Source of the DNA: Azolla caroliniana
Lineage: Eukaryota > Polypodiophyta
NCBI GenBank assembly: GCA_043228905.1
Contig: JBHGNT010000006.1
Span: 11,966,001 to 12,030,000, forward strand
Reading direction: 5' to 3'
Length of the DNA stretch: 64,000 nucleotides
A program made the position numbers and the translations under genes. Shown here piece by piece: positions 35,101 to 46,550 of the stretch. Below the pieces are notes generated by a model. The model saw only the letters and a program-made list of their open reading frames with translations. It was not told where the DNA came from and searched no databases. Position 1 is the first letter of the stretch. Every line of letters starts with the position of its first letter.

Positions 35101-38100
35101 AATGAGATGGGTTTTCTTAGGTTTAACATTGTACATGGAACACTCCTCTCAAACTAGCACAAAATGTACTAGTATTCTAGACACTAAATGAACACATTGT
35201 GATGAAAAAAATCACTATGGTCCAAACAAAGGATTAGTAACAACAATGTGATGATGATGACTTCCATATTTTAAAATTCAGCTGCGCCCCTACAGAAAGC
35301 ATTCTTTGCTGCAATTTATTTTCAGTGATTTCTTGTCTAAGAGTGCATTCGATGAATACAACTACTATACTAAAATAGCCAATCATTCTCCATGACAAAG
35401 AAAAACTCAAAAACTAAAATGTTCTCAACAAAATCAAACCTTCAGTTCTTCTTCTAGAACGTGAATATTGTTCATGGCATCAGTAAGTTTCTTGTTCAGA
35501 TCGTCAGCTCTGGCCATCTCTTGTTGTATTCTCTCCTCTTTCTGTTAAGAGTCTGAATGATATTATAATAAACTAGAGACATTGACGTGTTACTTGAAAT
35601 CATGGAAAAGTAAAAAAGGGCATGCCTCTTTCAGAAGACCCTTCAATTCTGTGACACCGTCCCTATCTTCGGATAGTCCCTGTATATAACAAATAGTCGT
35701 TGAATTCTTCAGAAACCTGATCGCAACCATCAAAGATACTTATATAAAAAATTATAAACCTTATCATCTTTGTGTTCTAATGATGTAGAAGCACTATCAT
35801 GGAGCCTTCCTTCAAGCAACCGTAATACCTAATAGGCATGCAAAGAGCTAGTTATCAAGTGAAGACCAGATACATATTTGCAATCAAAAGTTGCAATCAA
35901 CAATAACCACCTGCTCTCGTAAGGTAGATATTTCATCCATCAATAAGTCACGTTCACCACCACTATGGAAGTCTTGTAGCCTGATCGACAACATTCTCTC
36001 TTGCATTAGCAAACTTTATTTTCATTCTTGCTCTTCTCAATTGAGAAGATATCAGAACAAACTTTAGAGGCATGTGATGTATGGCAATAACAAGCTACTA
36101 AAACATGGGAAGTAGGACAGAGACAGAGATGTGGAGCAATAAGGAGAATTATGTCTGATCAAATAGGAGAGGGGCAAAGATTGCCTGTAGAAGGATTAAA
36201 TAAGAGCCAGATATATGATTGGGCACACTCATCTTAATATATACGAAACATGGCAATGCATGCTAAAATAGGTGAAATCATAAGCTGAAATCTTTGATAG
36301 GTTTACTTTTAAATAATTGCTCTACAACCCCCCTTTCAAAGGACTTTTACTGGATGTTATAATAGAATTGAGATATGATAAGAGGATAACAAAGTTCACT
36401 GATATAAAAGGCTTCCATCACTATGAATTTTTAGTTCTAAGATCCGAATTTACCTTTGAAGTTGATCCATCAGCCGAATGTTTTCTATAGCAAAGCGGGT
36501 TAACTCCGGGTTTTTGTCAAGACGTGCACGTAATAACTGCAACTCTTCTTTTAATGTCTGGTTTTCATCTGATTGATAAGAATCTGAAGACAGTGTGCCC
36601 TCAAGAGTTGATTCTAAACGTTTAATCTTATCTTCTCTAAAACGCAGCATCATTTTATTGAATTGTGCATCATCTTCTCTTTGCTTGACCTGATAGCCAA
36701 AAGAGTCATTAAAGTTTCCACAATAGCTAAACACAAAATATGCCAAACAGTAGCCAATCAAGCACATATACCAAGAGATTGAGTTGCTCTATTTCCCCAG
36801 TTAGGAGCTTTGCCGTACTCTCTGCAGCAAGCTCCCTCCTTAATGAGGCAGCAACAATTCTTTCAAGGGCGTTGGCCTGCAAAATTTTATGTTGTTGGCC
36901 ATTCAGTTCCATAAAATAAGCAACATGGAATGATATCGAGATCCCACGAAAATTTGGATCTCTCTCATAAATAGATTCTATCTTATTTTCAACTGCAACA
37001 CTTGCCTGACTCCCCACAGGAATTTCTTGGTTAGCTACTTGACATAGATTTGCTGTACTAGATAATGGCATTCTTGAAATGCTTTGCCGAGATAATCTGT
37101 GAAGTTCATCCTAAAATATAGATAGTGGCACACAAAACATGGTTTATAATCTGTGAAGTTCATCATAAAATATAGATAATGGCACATATATACATGATAC
37201 AATTAGGCCATAGCATTTCACACAGACATTATATTCAGCCAAAGATAAATGAAACGTCCGTATTCTAACCTTTAGCTGTTGTATTTGCAACCGTAAAGCA
37301 AGGACATCACCAGATGCATCTTCATTCACAATGGCCTGCAAGTTATTATCATCGCATAAATAAATAAAATAGAAAAAAGGTTCTATGCCAATTTCGCTTG
37401 TGAATCTTCCTTCTGGTTATTATATTTTTATTTGAAAAATAAGGAAAACTTACATTATTCTGAATAAACTTAGCTCTTTGTGCAAATTTCAATGTGCTCA
37501 ATGTCTCGGCTGCGCAACTAATGAAATTCAAAATAGAAATTAGTGCATTAACCCTCTCTCTCTCTAGATTTACCAAGCACCACTTTTATAAGAATATTCA
37601 AATATATTTATTGGCGCTTATTACGTAATTATTTTAAAATGCACGAGTAAAACACTTCTCATGATAGCCCACAAACCACATTACCTAATTGAAGGACTGA
37701 TATTAGCAATAATTGTTGTCTTTGAGTTGCCTCCTAAAGAATCCTGGGATAGCATGCATGGTTAGCATTCTCTAAGTCACTATATAGAACCTTGAATATC
37801 TGAGCAAAACAATATTCATACTTGCAGCAAAAAAGTAAGTTTTGAATCACGATATGGAACATGGCGCTGCTTCCCTTGAGCAACATCGACAAGTATCATG
37901 ATAACCAATCTGAAGCAGCACAAAAAAACGAGTTCTTTAGAAAATGAATCACTGATTAAAGAAACCTGTCGTCATAATGAGGAATCCACACATTATGATG
38001 CCACAAATTTTCCAACATAATTTGCTATAGCAGATGCCTTTTCCTAAAATATTGCAACTCATTTGTGCAATTGGTAACCGTGATCTCAATATGCAATCAT

Positions 38101-41014
38101 ATCAAGACCCATACCTTAGTTTTTAATTGAAAGCAATATGCTCATAAATAGTTACAAATGGAAGGGTATTTCATTTCAGAGAAAAAGATAAACTACAATA
38201 AGAGGCTCCTTCAGAAGCGCATGCTTTCATACCCCAGAGTGGATAATGACTTGTTGATGTTGGCAGCTTCCTTCAAACGCTCACCCTCTGCACCTGAACT
38301 CTTTTGTCTGTCCAAAACGGCAAGACTGGTCAAGTCACATTTGAAAAAATACGAAAGTGATTTAAAGGAGGTACCATTTTTTGTTAACATTGCTAACCTT
38401 TCTGATCCTGCCAGATCAACCAAATTTAGTCTGCCAAACCTAATGTTTGTCATAGAATCGGCTTCCCACTGCCAAGAGAAATGATCTCATAAATAAGAAT
38501 GATGAATCCTAGAAGAAAAATATTATCACAGGAAGTCTTCTTCTAAATAAACTTTTTAAAAATCGTGCAGAATTACCTGACTCTCAATCACACAGGTGAA
38601 GACACTGTGTGAACGGCTGCTTTCTTTATTCATATTGGTAGCAGCAACTTTCCTGTTGGCAGCACCCTACATCCCCGAATTCAATAACATTGCCACGGTT
38701 GTTTTAGGTCATTACATTTCCCATATAACCATGATTGTTAAGGTCGTTATGTTTTCACTAGGTTCTGTGTGTGCCTGACTGTTACATTAATGCTAGATTC
38801 ACCCAATATAGACATTAGTTATGAGGCAACCTCAATTATATATTAATATCAGCATCATATGGTTAGTCCAAAATGATAATTTGCACAGGGCACCTGCAGA
38901 AGGAGAAATATAACATCTTGAACGCTTTTGACCTCCACTTCACTCAAGCTGTCAACATAAACTCCCTTTTTAATGTCCTCACGCATCTGCAGATTTCATA
39001 ACGAATTTTAAAACTGAATTCGGTGTTTGGGATGTAGTTAAAAATACCATTATTTATCTTTCTTCTACACAATGATTCTTTACAAAGCCAATGTGTTAAT
39101 AGATTACTTGCAAATTTGTGGAAGATGGCTCCAAGAGGTCCGTAATCTGTTCATTATATATTTCAAGGAATGAGCACTTGCAAGTAAACTTCAGATGCTC
39201 ATTCTTGCGGTTTTCCTCTTCCTGTAGCATTTATGTTTGCGATATCATTAAAACATTGAATGATAATTTTGAAACAAAGCAACCAATCTGAAAGAGAAAA
39301 AAACAACAGCAGCAAAATTCTATCTTCATTTCATGAACAAAGTTTTAATTGCTTGGGATGATAACTCACTATCACAATTCTCCTAAATAGATACTCAAAT
39401 ATTCTGGGAGTGATTCCTCGATTGTCGCTGGGCCGATGTTCTAATTCATCAATATCCCCTAGCATGGTGTGTGTCTTGCCACTTCCTGTCTGAATGCATG
39501 TAACAACTTCATTAGTCCAGATTCTGAAATCATGATCAATAAAGATGCGCAATTGACAAATTTCACGTACTTGTCCATATGCAAACATGCAGCTGTTGTA
39601 ACCAGACATGCAATTGTCTATCATCGGTATACCCGCTACCTTAAATAATTTATCCTATAGAACAAGAATAGAAATAAATATTATTACCATGTTCTTCAAT
39701 AGAGTCAATGTACAATTTACAGAATTAACATCTTGCATACCTGCGTAATTTTTTCACAGGCAACATGATCAAAGGTGAACCTACATTCTGGTTGTGAGAT
39801 CCAAGTCAGTGTATGAGATGTTTCCTGCCTAATACATCTGCTATAACCTTGAGAAGAGACTTCTGCACTATTCAATGGGCGGCATCGAATTATGACCTGA
39901 AATCCATAGAACATAATTACAAATGTGTTAATGAATGAAACAAAAGCTCCAGCAGCAAAAAATTGATCTCGTGCACATTATTGACTGATATACAGCCTAC
40001 TAATTTTCCTACCTGCACATTATGGTCCTTCCAGAACAATGGATCCTCTTCGAGATCAAAATAGGGCACATCCACATGTTTTGAATCTGAACTATGAGAT
40101 CTTATCGCTTGAGACATGGCATTAGCAGACCTAACAGAGAGATGTCCTAGCCGAGCATTTCCATTTCCAGATCCACTGTTTCCACTATACTTCAACACCC
40201 TAGAAACATTCCGGCTAGGAGTGCCTAAACACTGAATGAGGCCTGACGTCTCAGTTTCGTTGGCCAAAGCCTTTGTATTCCGAATGGCACAAGGAGTAGA
40301 ATGATTTGAAGTCCCAACTCTATTAAAGTTAAATTGTCCAGGGTTTACATACTGTTGATTTTCTACACCAGCTGTAGCAACAACTTCTTTTGAAAATTCT
40401 CGAGCTGAAGAGCTTCGTGAAAGTTTGGATGGTGTTTGTGCATCCTTCCTAACCTCAGCATATGAACTAACCTCTTTTCCTAAATTAGCTACAGATTGAT
40501 TCCATCCGAACCGATTCCTTGGTAGTGTTTGTTTATCTGGAGTTCTAACAGAGCTATCAACAATGGGTTGTGGATGTAGTTTTGATTTACCTCTTGGAGT
40601 CAAAATTTCAGATTTTCGAGGCAAGTCTGGATTCTCTATTCCTTCATTTACCTGAAAATAAAGCTTTGATCTGCCTCTCGGTGTAGAAGCGTCAGACTTT
40701 CCTTTAAACTGCAATAATTCAGGATTCTCCATACCTTCTAATCCCTGAGAATGTGTCTTTGATTTACATTTGGGGGTAGAAATATCAGATTTACCCTTGA
40801 AACGAGATAAGTCAGTATTATCAACAGTTTCTGCCACCTGCGACGGCAGAGGAATAGGACAAAGAGGAACTCTAGATGGAAGAGAATTAGAGGAAGACAA
40901 ATCTGTGGCTGGATGGTTAAGGTTATGATCATTTCCAACCTCTTGAGATGGTGTTGGTTTTCTAGGAGAGCTCCAAGCAGGAGGTTTTGATGGAGACATA
41001 AGCTTAGACGCCAT
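26169..41014 (-). CDS. POK2: Kinesin-12, phragmoplast orienting kinesin type (36 exons, ~3,266 aa)
   Basis: A plus-end microtubule motor of the kinesin-12 (POK) family, which in plants guides division-plane placement and the phragmoplast. Exons in order: 41014-40013, 39896-39741, 39654-39571, 39489-39370, 39221-39108, 38986-38894, 38666-38577, 38468-38398, 38307-38233, 37909-37822, 37743-37685, 37517-37454, 37335-37270, 37110-37006, 36876-36772, 36689-36454, 35980-35911, 35828-35760, 35679-35626, 35541-35440, 34969-34889, 34788-34711, 34426-29177, 29094-28987, 28858-28722, 28649-28562, 28467-28393, 28313-28092, 28015-27917, 27794-27720, 27643-27585, 27513-27291, 26987-26817, 26728-26663, 26567-26448, 26294-26169. 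All phases agree. Residues 1-334 are a basic Ser/Pro-rich extension. The motor (about 335-672) has P-loop [10 protein letters not shown] (413-422), switch I NKESSRSH (536-543) and switch [10 protein letters not shown] (569-576). The rest is coiled coil, with C-terminal [13 protein letters not shown] and [11 protein letters not shown] motifs. It is longer than Arabidopsis POK2 (about 2,770); POK1 versus POK2 orthology is not proven. Introns after exons 14 and 19 appear to use GC donors; exon 14's end is the least certain. Confidence 0.92.
29177..34426 (-). other. POK2: Giant coiled-coil exon (5,250 bp) of the kinesin-12 gene
   Basis: This single exon encodes 1,750 residues (about 995-2744) of almost unbroken heptad-rich, Glu/Lys/Gln/Leu-rich coiled coil with no stop. 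Its acceptor is GTGCAG before GGAAAAG, and its donor is GCCAG before GTATGTC. Its first ~1.2 kb (about 33050-34230) consists of tandem repeats of about 75-80 residues sharing ALSSENAKI and LYEDAIKAK. Open frames on the other strand are shadows of it. Confidence 0.93.
38308..38397 (-). other. POK2: 90-bp frame-preserving intron inside switch II
   Basis: The intron begins GTTAGC and ends TTTTGGACAG, is exactly 30 codons long and has no stop in the coding frame. Splicing gives the canonical motor text [15 protein letters not shown]. Retention would insert 30 residues after GSER in the switch II/loop 11 region. Confidence 0.85.
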
Positions 41015-42059
41015 AGTTTCTTTGCCTTTTTTGTCCTTTACTTCGAGAGAACTTATCCTTTACCTCTACTGGAAGATTTATCTATAATCTGGATATTTGG
41101 TTGGAATGGATCTACTAGAGAAGAAGCTTTCCTCCCATGGATCTGGTTTTTCTTTCTAGCTTTTCTGGGATGACTTAACCTTCGTCTTCTCTCTTCTTTG
41201 AAAGAATCAAATGAATAGAGATGGCGTATCCGTCAGCTAGGGAATGATCCTCTGCAGTTTTAATGCTTGTAAAATCTGCAGAAGATAAAGTCTACTTGGA
41301 AACGAGAACTCTGGTTAAACGGTGCGCAGAAAGAGACCTTTTTCTTTCATGGAAATACCCGAATGAATTTAGATTTGAATGGGTAGAAAACGTTGCAGAA
41401 TACACAGTTTTAGTTATAATCTCAATATCCCTCTACTTTGAATGTTAAAAGCGTAGTAGTAATAATGGAGCGAGGAAAGAAGTCTCTTTCTGCCTTCCTT
41501 TCCGCCACTCTGTTGTTTTAGAATGATGCTTTCAAGATGTTCTCTAGACTTTGCAATAATCTAGTGGAAGGAGATATCGTATCTCTTCTGCAGCTTTAAC
41601 GGTACAAAACTTGCAGAAGACAGAAAGTGTGGATAATCTGCAGAAGAAGAAGAAGAAGAAGAAGAAGAAGAGATTTCTTCTTCTGTAGCGTCAATTTGCG
41701 GAGAATGTAAAGAAGACAGGGTTGGTTTTTCTTCAGCAGTTACAATGCTGCGCGAAATATTTCTGTAGACAAACCGAGAGTTCTTTGTGCAGAGCTAAAG
41801 ATGGTGGAGAACCTGCAAACAATAAATAGATATGTATTTCGGAAGAATGGAAGGCAGGCAAAATATAGTGGCGATGGAGCTGCCTCCCTTTCTTCTTCGG
41901 CTGCTGCTGCTGCTGCTGCTGCTGGTGGCCATGGAAAAAACAAAACAAAATTTGGGAGAAAGAAAGAGAAAACAAACTGTCTGTCTGTGCAAGCAAGCAA
42001 GCAAGCAAAAGGTCTTCCTCCTCCCGCTGCTACTGCTGCACAGTCACAGACAACATACA

Positions 42060-42097
<38 letters not shown>

Positions 42098-42510
42098 ATA
42101 TTTTTATTGTCCGCCGCACGATGGCATCATCGAAGGGGCTCATGACTGATGTGATCGGACGGTTCTGTTTGAATCTCTCTCTCTCCCGGGCAAACACAAA
42201 CACCTTCGTTTTTTTGAATTCTCTCTCTCTGTCTTTTCCTTTCAAAAACCCCAAACCAAATTACATAATATGTACATAAGTCATAAATCAATCAACAGAT
42301 AAAAACAAATATTTAAATAATAATAATAAATCCAACCCCCCCCCCCCCTTTCTCTCTTTTCTTTTGCTTTCCGTGGACCATGGCTAAGCTCAAGATTAGG
42401 ACACACACACACACACACATCCGGCCTTCCGCTTTGCATCCTGAGTGACTAACGAAAGTGGGCGTGCCGCTCACCTCACTTCCCCCTGAATAACTTGAAA
42501 CGGCCTCTCG
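41015..42510. repeat. Kinesin upstream region and microsatellites
   Basis: No gene is recognised here beyond the kinesin leader and promoter. It contains a (GAA)n run at about 41640-41670, (GCT)n at about 41898-41923, (AG)n at about 42065-42094, a C run at about 42338-42348 and (AC)n at about 42402-42419. Open frames across 41733-42149 on both strands come from these simple repeats and are not supported as genes. Confidence 0.7.
41594..41603. promoter_or_regulatory. MSA-like mitotic activator element
   Basis: CTTTAACGGTAC at about 41593-41604 contains TAACGGT, the core bound by plant MYB3R proteins in G2/M-phase genes. It lies about 580 bases upstream of the kinesin-12 start. A weaker AAACGGT sits near 41315. 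Kinesin-12 genes act at cytokinesis, so such control would fit, but a short motif can occur by chance. Confidence 0.4.
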
Positions 42511-43665
42511 ATGCTTTTTTCACTCGAGGCTCTCCTCGCAATGGCAATATATCTGTATAATGCTTCGATGACGCATCTGCTGTTTGATCAAATTATTAGG
42601 GTTGCGGAATATGTCTATGAAGGGACCAAATCAAGTGGCGTGCTAAAGAACAACATCAACAAAATGCAGCTAGTCGTGGATCGAAAGCTCAACTCATTGA
42701 AACTCGAAGATTCTCCCATCCCTTTTCGTTCTTTCTTCATCGCTAGTTATCCATTTCACCATAGTTTACACCCTATATAATAGGGGTTTTGATTGTAATT
42801 GAACGTTAACCTTATCATTCTTGAGCACAAGCCTATTGTAATATATTATGCTTGTCATTAATTGAATCCACCCTCTCATTATCATATGTTTCATGTTAAG
42901 TTATCAGAGATTTTGTTCCTTGAGTGGAAACAATTTCATGGGAGGACTTGAATCATGGAGATTGAAGCTTGAGCCTAAAGCTCGGAGAGAGCGATGCAAC
43001 TAAAAGCTCGAGCCCCAAAAGCTCAAAGTCCATCCTTGAGCCCAAATCTTGTAGGAAGTCCCTCTAACTCAAAGCTCGAAGAGAATCCAAAGTCGAGCCG
43101 AGGCAAAACCTCAACTCATGTGAAACCTACAGCCAAGCCTTTGAACCCAAAACTTGAGGCTAGGCCAATCCTCAAGCCAATAAGAAATTTGATCTAAGAT
43201 GAAACCTCGAGTCAACCAATGTAGTACGATGAAAGCTGACAAAGGGGAACCCATAGAGGGCTTGATGCGTAAGAGCTAGGCATAAGGACAACACACTAAG
43301 TATTGACATGGCATAAAAGGGATTGCATGAGAGGGAACATGAGAAAAATGATCGTCCAAAAATCCTTAAGACTAACAAAGCATCTTCCCTAGTTCAAGAT
43401 ACACGTGGTCCCACTCAAATAGCATAAGATGTCACAAAGATACTCATGTGTGTGTGAATTGAGAGTGGAACCATCAGAGAATCTAAACTAGAGAGGATGG
43501 GGAATGGACTAAAGTTGGTGACTTTAGAGTGCTCGTTGATGTTAGCTCTTGTACTTGGTTTCTATGAGGGAAATTAAGTACTTTTAAGTTCTAGTATTCT
43601 CGTGAGGATGACCTTTCACGTATGTGAATGCCCAAGTGTGTATGTATGTGTTCATGTAATAATGT
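42511..43665 (+). repeat. Possible old LTR-retrotransposon remnant
   Basis: A TATA-like sequence (cctatataatagg, near 42771) is followed about 120 bases later by aagttatcagagatttt (about 42897), a degenerate match to the initiator Met-tRNA primer site. This suggests an LTR end and PBS. Downstream, 42960-43190 is filled with short degenerate AAAGCTCGAGCC-like repeats. No gag or pol residues are recognisable, so the assignment is weak. Confidence 0.3.
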
Positions 43666-44634
43666 TGTCGTGAAAAATCCGACACTATGTGCGGATCGTG
43701 AGGCGAAACCACTGGGGTTATGGACTGGACGGAATTAAGGCTCACACGGTTAGCACAAGCAAGATTTACACATGAGACAAGTAGGTAAAAGAAAATATTC
43801 GTTTATTGCAAAAGAAAATGGATTCTTTATAATTCTAGAATCATGTTACAACGGATTGGATATGAATATGAAAGATCATTCTTGAAAGAAAGGAGCCCAC
43901 CACCATGTAAGGAGTGGTCCGATATGAATATGAGAGATTATTCTTCCCTAAGGAATGGGAGAGAGAAGAAGAGAATGGGAAAAAAAAACTTGAGAGAAAA
44001 AAAGTGGAACATATACAGAGTTCCTTGTTGATCATAGCCTCCCATGTTCCTTTGCATGCATCCCTTTTTAGTTCCATGGCCTCCGTTTTTAGTTGCTTGG
44101 CCTTTATTTTTAGTTCCATGGCATCCTTTTTTAGTTGCTTCGCCTTTACTTTTAGTTCCATGGCGTCCTTTTTTAGTTGCATGCGACCGTTCGTATAATT
44201 CAGCCACATGATTCACAATCATCCATAAAGTTCAGCCGGTACACGCGAGTCCCGACTACACTGTGTACGCGTCCCGACCGAGCCGTACACCGTGACCCAA
44301 AATCATTTGAGCCAATCAGCCACATAGTTCAGCCCAAAGTCACCTTGAACATTCTATGCTTCACACATAAACATAAAGTAATAGGTTCTGGCTCTCCTTA
44401 TATAATATGGGATCCAATGTTGTCCCATCTATGTAGGATATCTCACAGTTTTGTTTTTCCCAATAATCTTAAACTTCACACTCACATAACTTGATACTTG
44501 TTTATCCGTTTCATGTGTTATAAAATGCGTTATGAAGCTCTTGATGACATTTATCTTTCTATATCAATCCATTAAGCTAATCTTAAATAATTATTTTACT
44601 ATTTTTCATATTGTGTGTGAAGGACCACACGACA
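43666..44634 (+). repeat. LTR, 969 bp, TGTCGTG...CACGACA
   Basis: The ends are TGTCGTGAAAAATCCGACAC and CCACACGACA, giving inverted termini. A TATA-like ccttatataatatgg lies near 44396. The middle (44035-44190) is a tandem array of tttttagttccatggc and tttttagttgcttggc units. No matching second copy or internal region adjoins it, and the flanking bases (AATGT left, ACGTG right) do not form a target duplication, so it is a solo or old LTR. Its 5' half is related to 2443-2990. Confidence 0.55.
43996..44209 (-). other. Antisense charged 15-residue repeat within the LTR
   Basis: The minus-strand frame repeats MELKxKAKQLKKDA-like 15-residue units (45 bases each), giving a highly basic and acidic amphipathic helix of about 45 residues before an unrelated hydrophobic end. 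The related LTR fragment at 2860-2980 encodes a similar text (LKEKAKQLKVEAMQ) after a frameshift. Whether it is ever translated is unknown. Confidence 0.35.
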
Positions 44635-45071
44635 ACGTGTTTATATATATATGTGTGTGTATGGGTGTGTGTATGTATATATGTAAATGTTTGGATATAT
44701 CTGAGAGAGAAAGAGACATACAGACAGAAAAACAAAGAACGAGTGACAGAGAGAGAGAGAGAGAAGAAAATCAGAAGCAGAAGGAAACCAAAAAACAAGG
44801 AGGGAGAGAGAGGGGAGTAGGAGAAACGAGAAAATCAAAGAAACAAAGTAGGATAAAATCAGAAAATCACAAGGAAGAGAAGGACGAGGAGAAGACGAAG
44901 AAGAAGGACGAGGAGACGTGAGAGACAATTATTCGCGGCTACATCGACATAATTGGGCAAGTGCTACAACAACATTCTTCTTCAACGGCAAGCTTGAATG
45001 TCATCGGGTCTATTTCAGGTTAATCATCCTCTTATTAATCTCCTTTTCCTTATAATTAGGGCGTAGTATAT
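44635..45071. other. Microsatellite-rich leader upstream of LINE I
   Basis: It contains (TA)n/(TG)n at about 44641-44690, (GA)n at about 44750-44765 and GAGGA/GAAGAA-rich sequence to about 44920. It probably includes the 5' untranslated part of the LINE. No gene is seen; open frames here come from the simple repeats. Confidence 0.5.
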
Positions 45072-46548
45072 ATGGAAGCAATGGATGAAGGAATAATTGA
45101 GAGACAAATACAAATTAAGAGAGGAGAAGGAGCATATGAGGTTATTTTGAAGAAACAAAATATTGGCATTAATAATATGCATGAGGGGGATATAGATATG
45201 ATGCCAAGACCATCATATGCACATGTGATGGGAGAAGGGGAGGAGGAGAGGAATGCACAATATTGGGATGTAATGCATGTAGTTGCTAATGAAGCACTCC
45301 ATGAAATTTTATCGGATGATACAGATATGGTGGCCAATGTAGAAGAGGATGAGATTGTCGAGGTGGAGATGCCACATAGAGAAAATTTAAAGGCATTTTC
45401 CATGTTTCATGAGAGAGGCATTATTTGTTTCTTTATAGGGAAAAATCCTTTAGTAAATTGGGTGGCGCAATGGCTAAATGCAATGATTGGTAGGAATAGT
45501 GTGGAAGATGTGTATAAAGGTCCATGCGAGGTTTTTGAGATTATTTTTCGAACCGAAGAACAACGGGATAGATTGTTATCACGTTTGCTTGTCTTTACAA
45601 TAATAATTTAGTCTATATTGTCCCTTGGAAACCACTAGTCGAGTTTCAGGAAATTTTGAAACAAGAGTGTCCAATATGGGTGGAGTTAGAGTGTCAACTT
45701 TCATTTTATGACCTATAATTCAAGGTGTCATGGAACAATTGGGAAAGGTGATAGTAGCCCCAAATGCCAAAGCATATAATAGATATAGGTTATGTATGGT
45801 ATGGAATACAACAAAAAAGAGACCTTTGTGGCTAAACATAAAGACTTACGAGATGAGGTCATTCCGTTGCCAATTGCATTGGGAATCATTTGCCAGTCAT
45901 TGCTTTCGATGTGGTCATTTACGCCATTTCATGGCGGAATGTCATCAAACACCGAAAATGGAGGTGACTAATAATTCCCATGGTAATGAGTTAATGCCAG
46001 ACTCTATACTAAATGATAATGACGTGTTGAAAACTAAGGAGGCAAATGTGGAAAAAGGTAAGAGTGTTGTAATTTTGGAACATAATGACAAAGATATTCA
46101 AGAAACAAGAAAATATTTAATGGATGAGGGTGGATCTTGGATTAAGGTGGCCTCTAAGGTAAATCATCCAAGGTACCAAAAAGACAAAGTTTATGCACAT
46201 AATGGACAAGAGAGGGGTAGTTCCTCTAGGGATCCTATGGGGTTATCACATGCACATAATTATGATCAATTGAAAGGAAGGTCAAAACCGTGGCAAGGGT
46301 CACAATATAAACAATCCAATCAAGGGACAAAACCTTTCAACCTTAGGTTTGATAAGAACGGTAAAATCAATTTACCATTAGAAAAACAAAATTGGAAAAG
46401 AGATAATTCATGGGGTACAATAGGATCCACCAATAATCATCAACCATCTGTGCAAAATGCATTTGCAATCTTAAGTGTTATTTCGGTGATATACCAAAGA
46501 TATTGGCACAACGGGAACAACAAGCCAAGAAGCAATATAATTAGTTAG
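45072..46548 (+). pseudogene. LINE I ORF1 (nucleic-acid-binding protein)
   Basis: ORF1 starts MEAMDEGIIERQIQIKRGEG at 45072. It is frameshifted at about 45600 and again reads open from 45730 to a stop at 46546-46548. The N-terminal half corresponds to the DUF4283-like region of plant L1 ORF1 (FFIGKNPLVNWVAQWLNAMI). The second half has a CCHC knuckle (CFRCGHLRHFMAEC, about 45903-45944) and a basic tail. The protein would coat LINE RNA. The frameshift and a stop near 45720 make it non-functional. ORF2 starts two bases after its stop. Confidence 0.83.
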
Positions 46549-46550
46549 TG

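Noticed and set aside
38211-38453. Single exon reading through 38308-38397
   Set aside because: Kinesin switch II requires DLAGSER joined to QKSSGAEG; the 90 bases between have GT-AG ends and fit an intron. The read-through is listed only as a possible retained form.
41733-42149. Several overlapping open frames on both strands (for example with poly-Ala, poly-Gln or poly-Leu runs)
   Set aside because: They are produced by (GCT)n and (AG)n microsatellites; no domain, splice pattern or start context supports a gene.
42511-42780. 89-codon + frame upstream of the possible PBS
   Set aside because: It has no recognisable domain, no neighbours in frame, and lies in probable LTR sequence.
44532-44928. 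Frames rich in Arg/Glu or Ser/Leu near LINE I
   Set aside because: They come from (GA)n and (TG)n simple repeats in the LINE leader.
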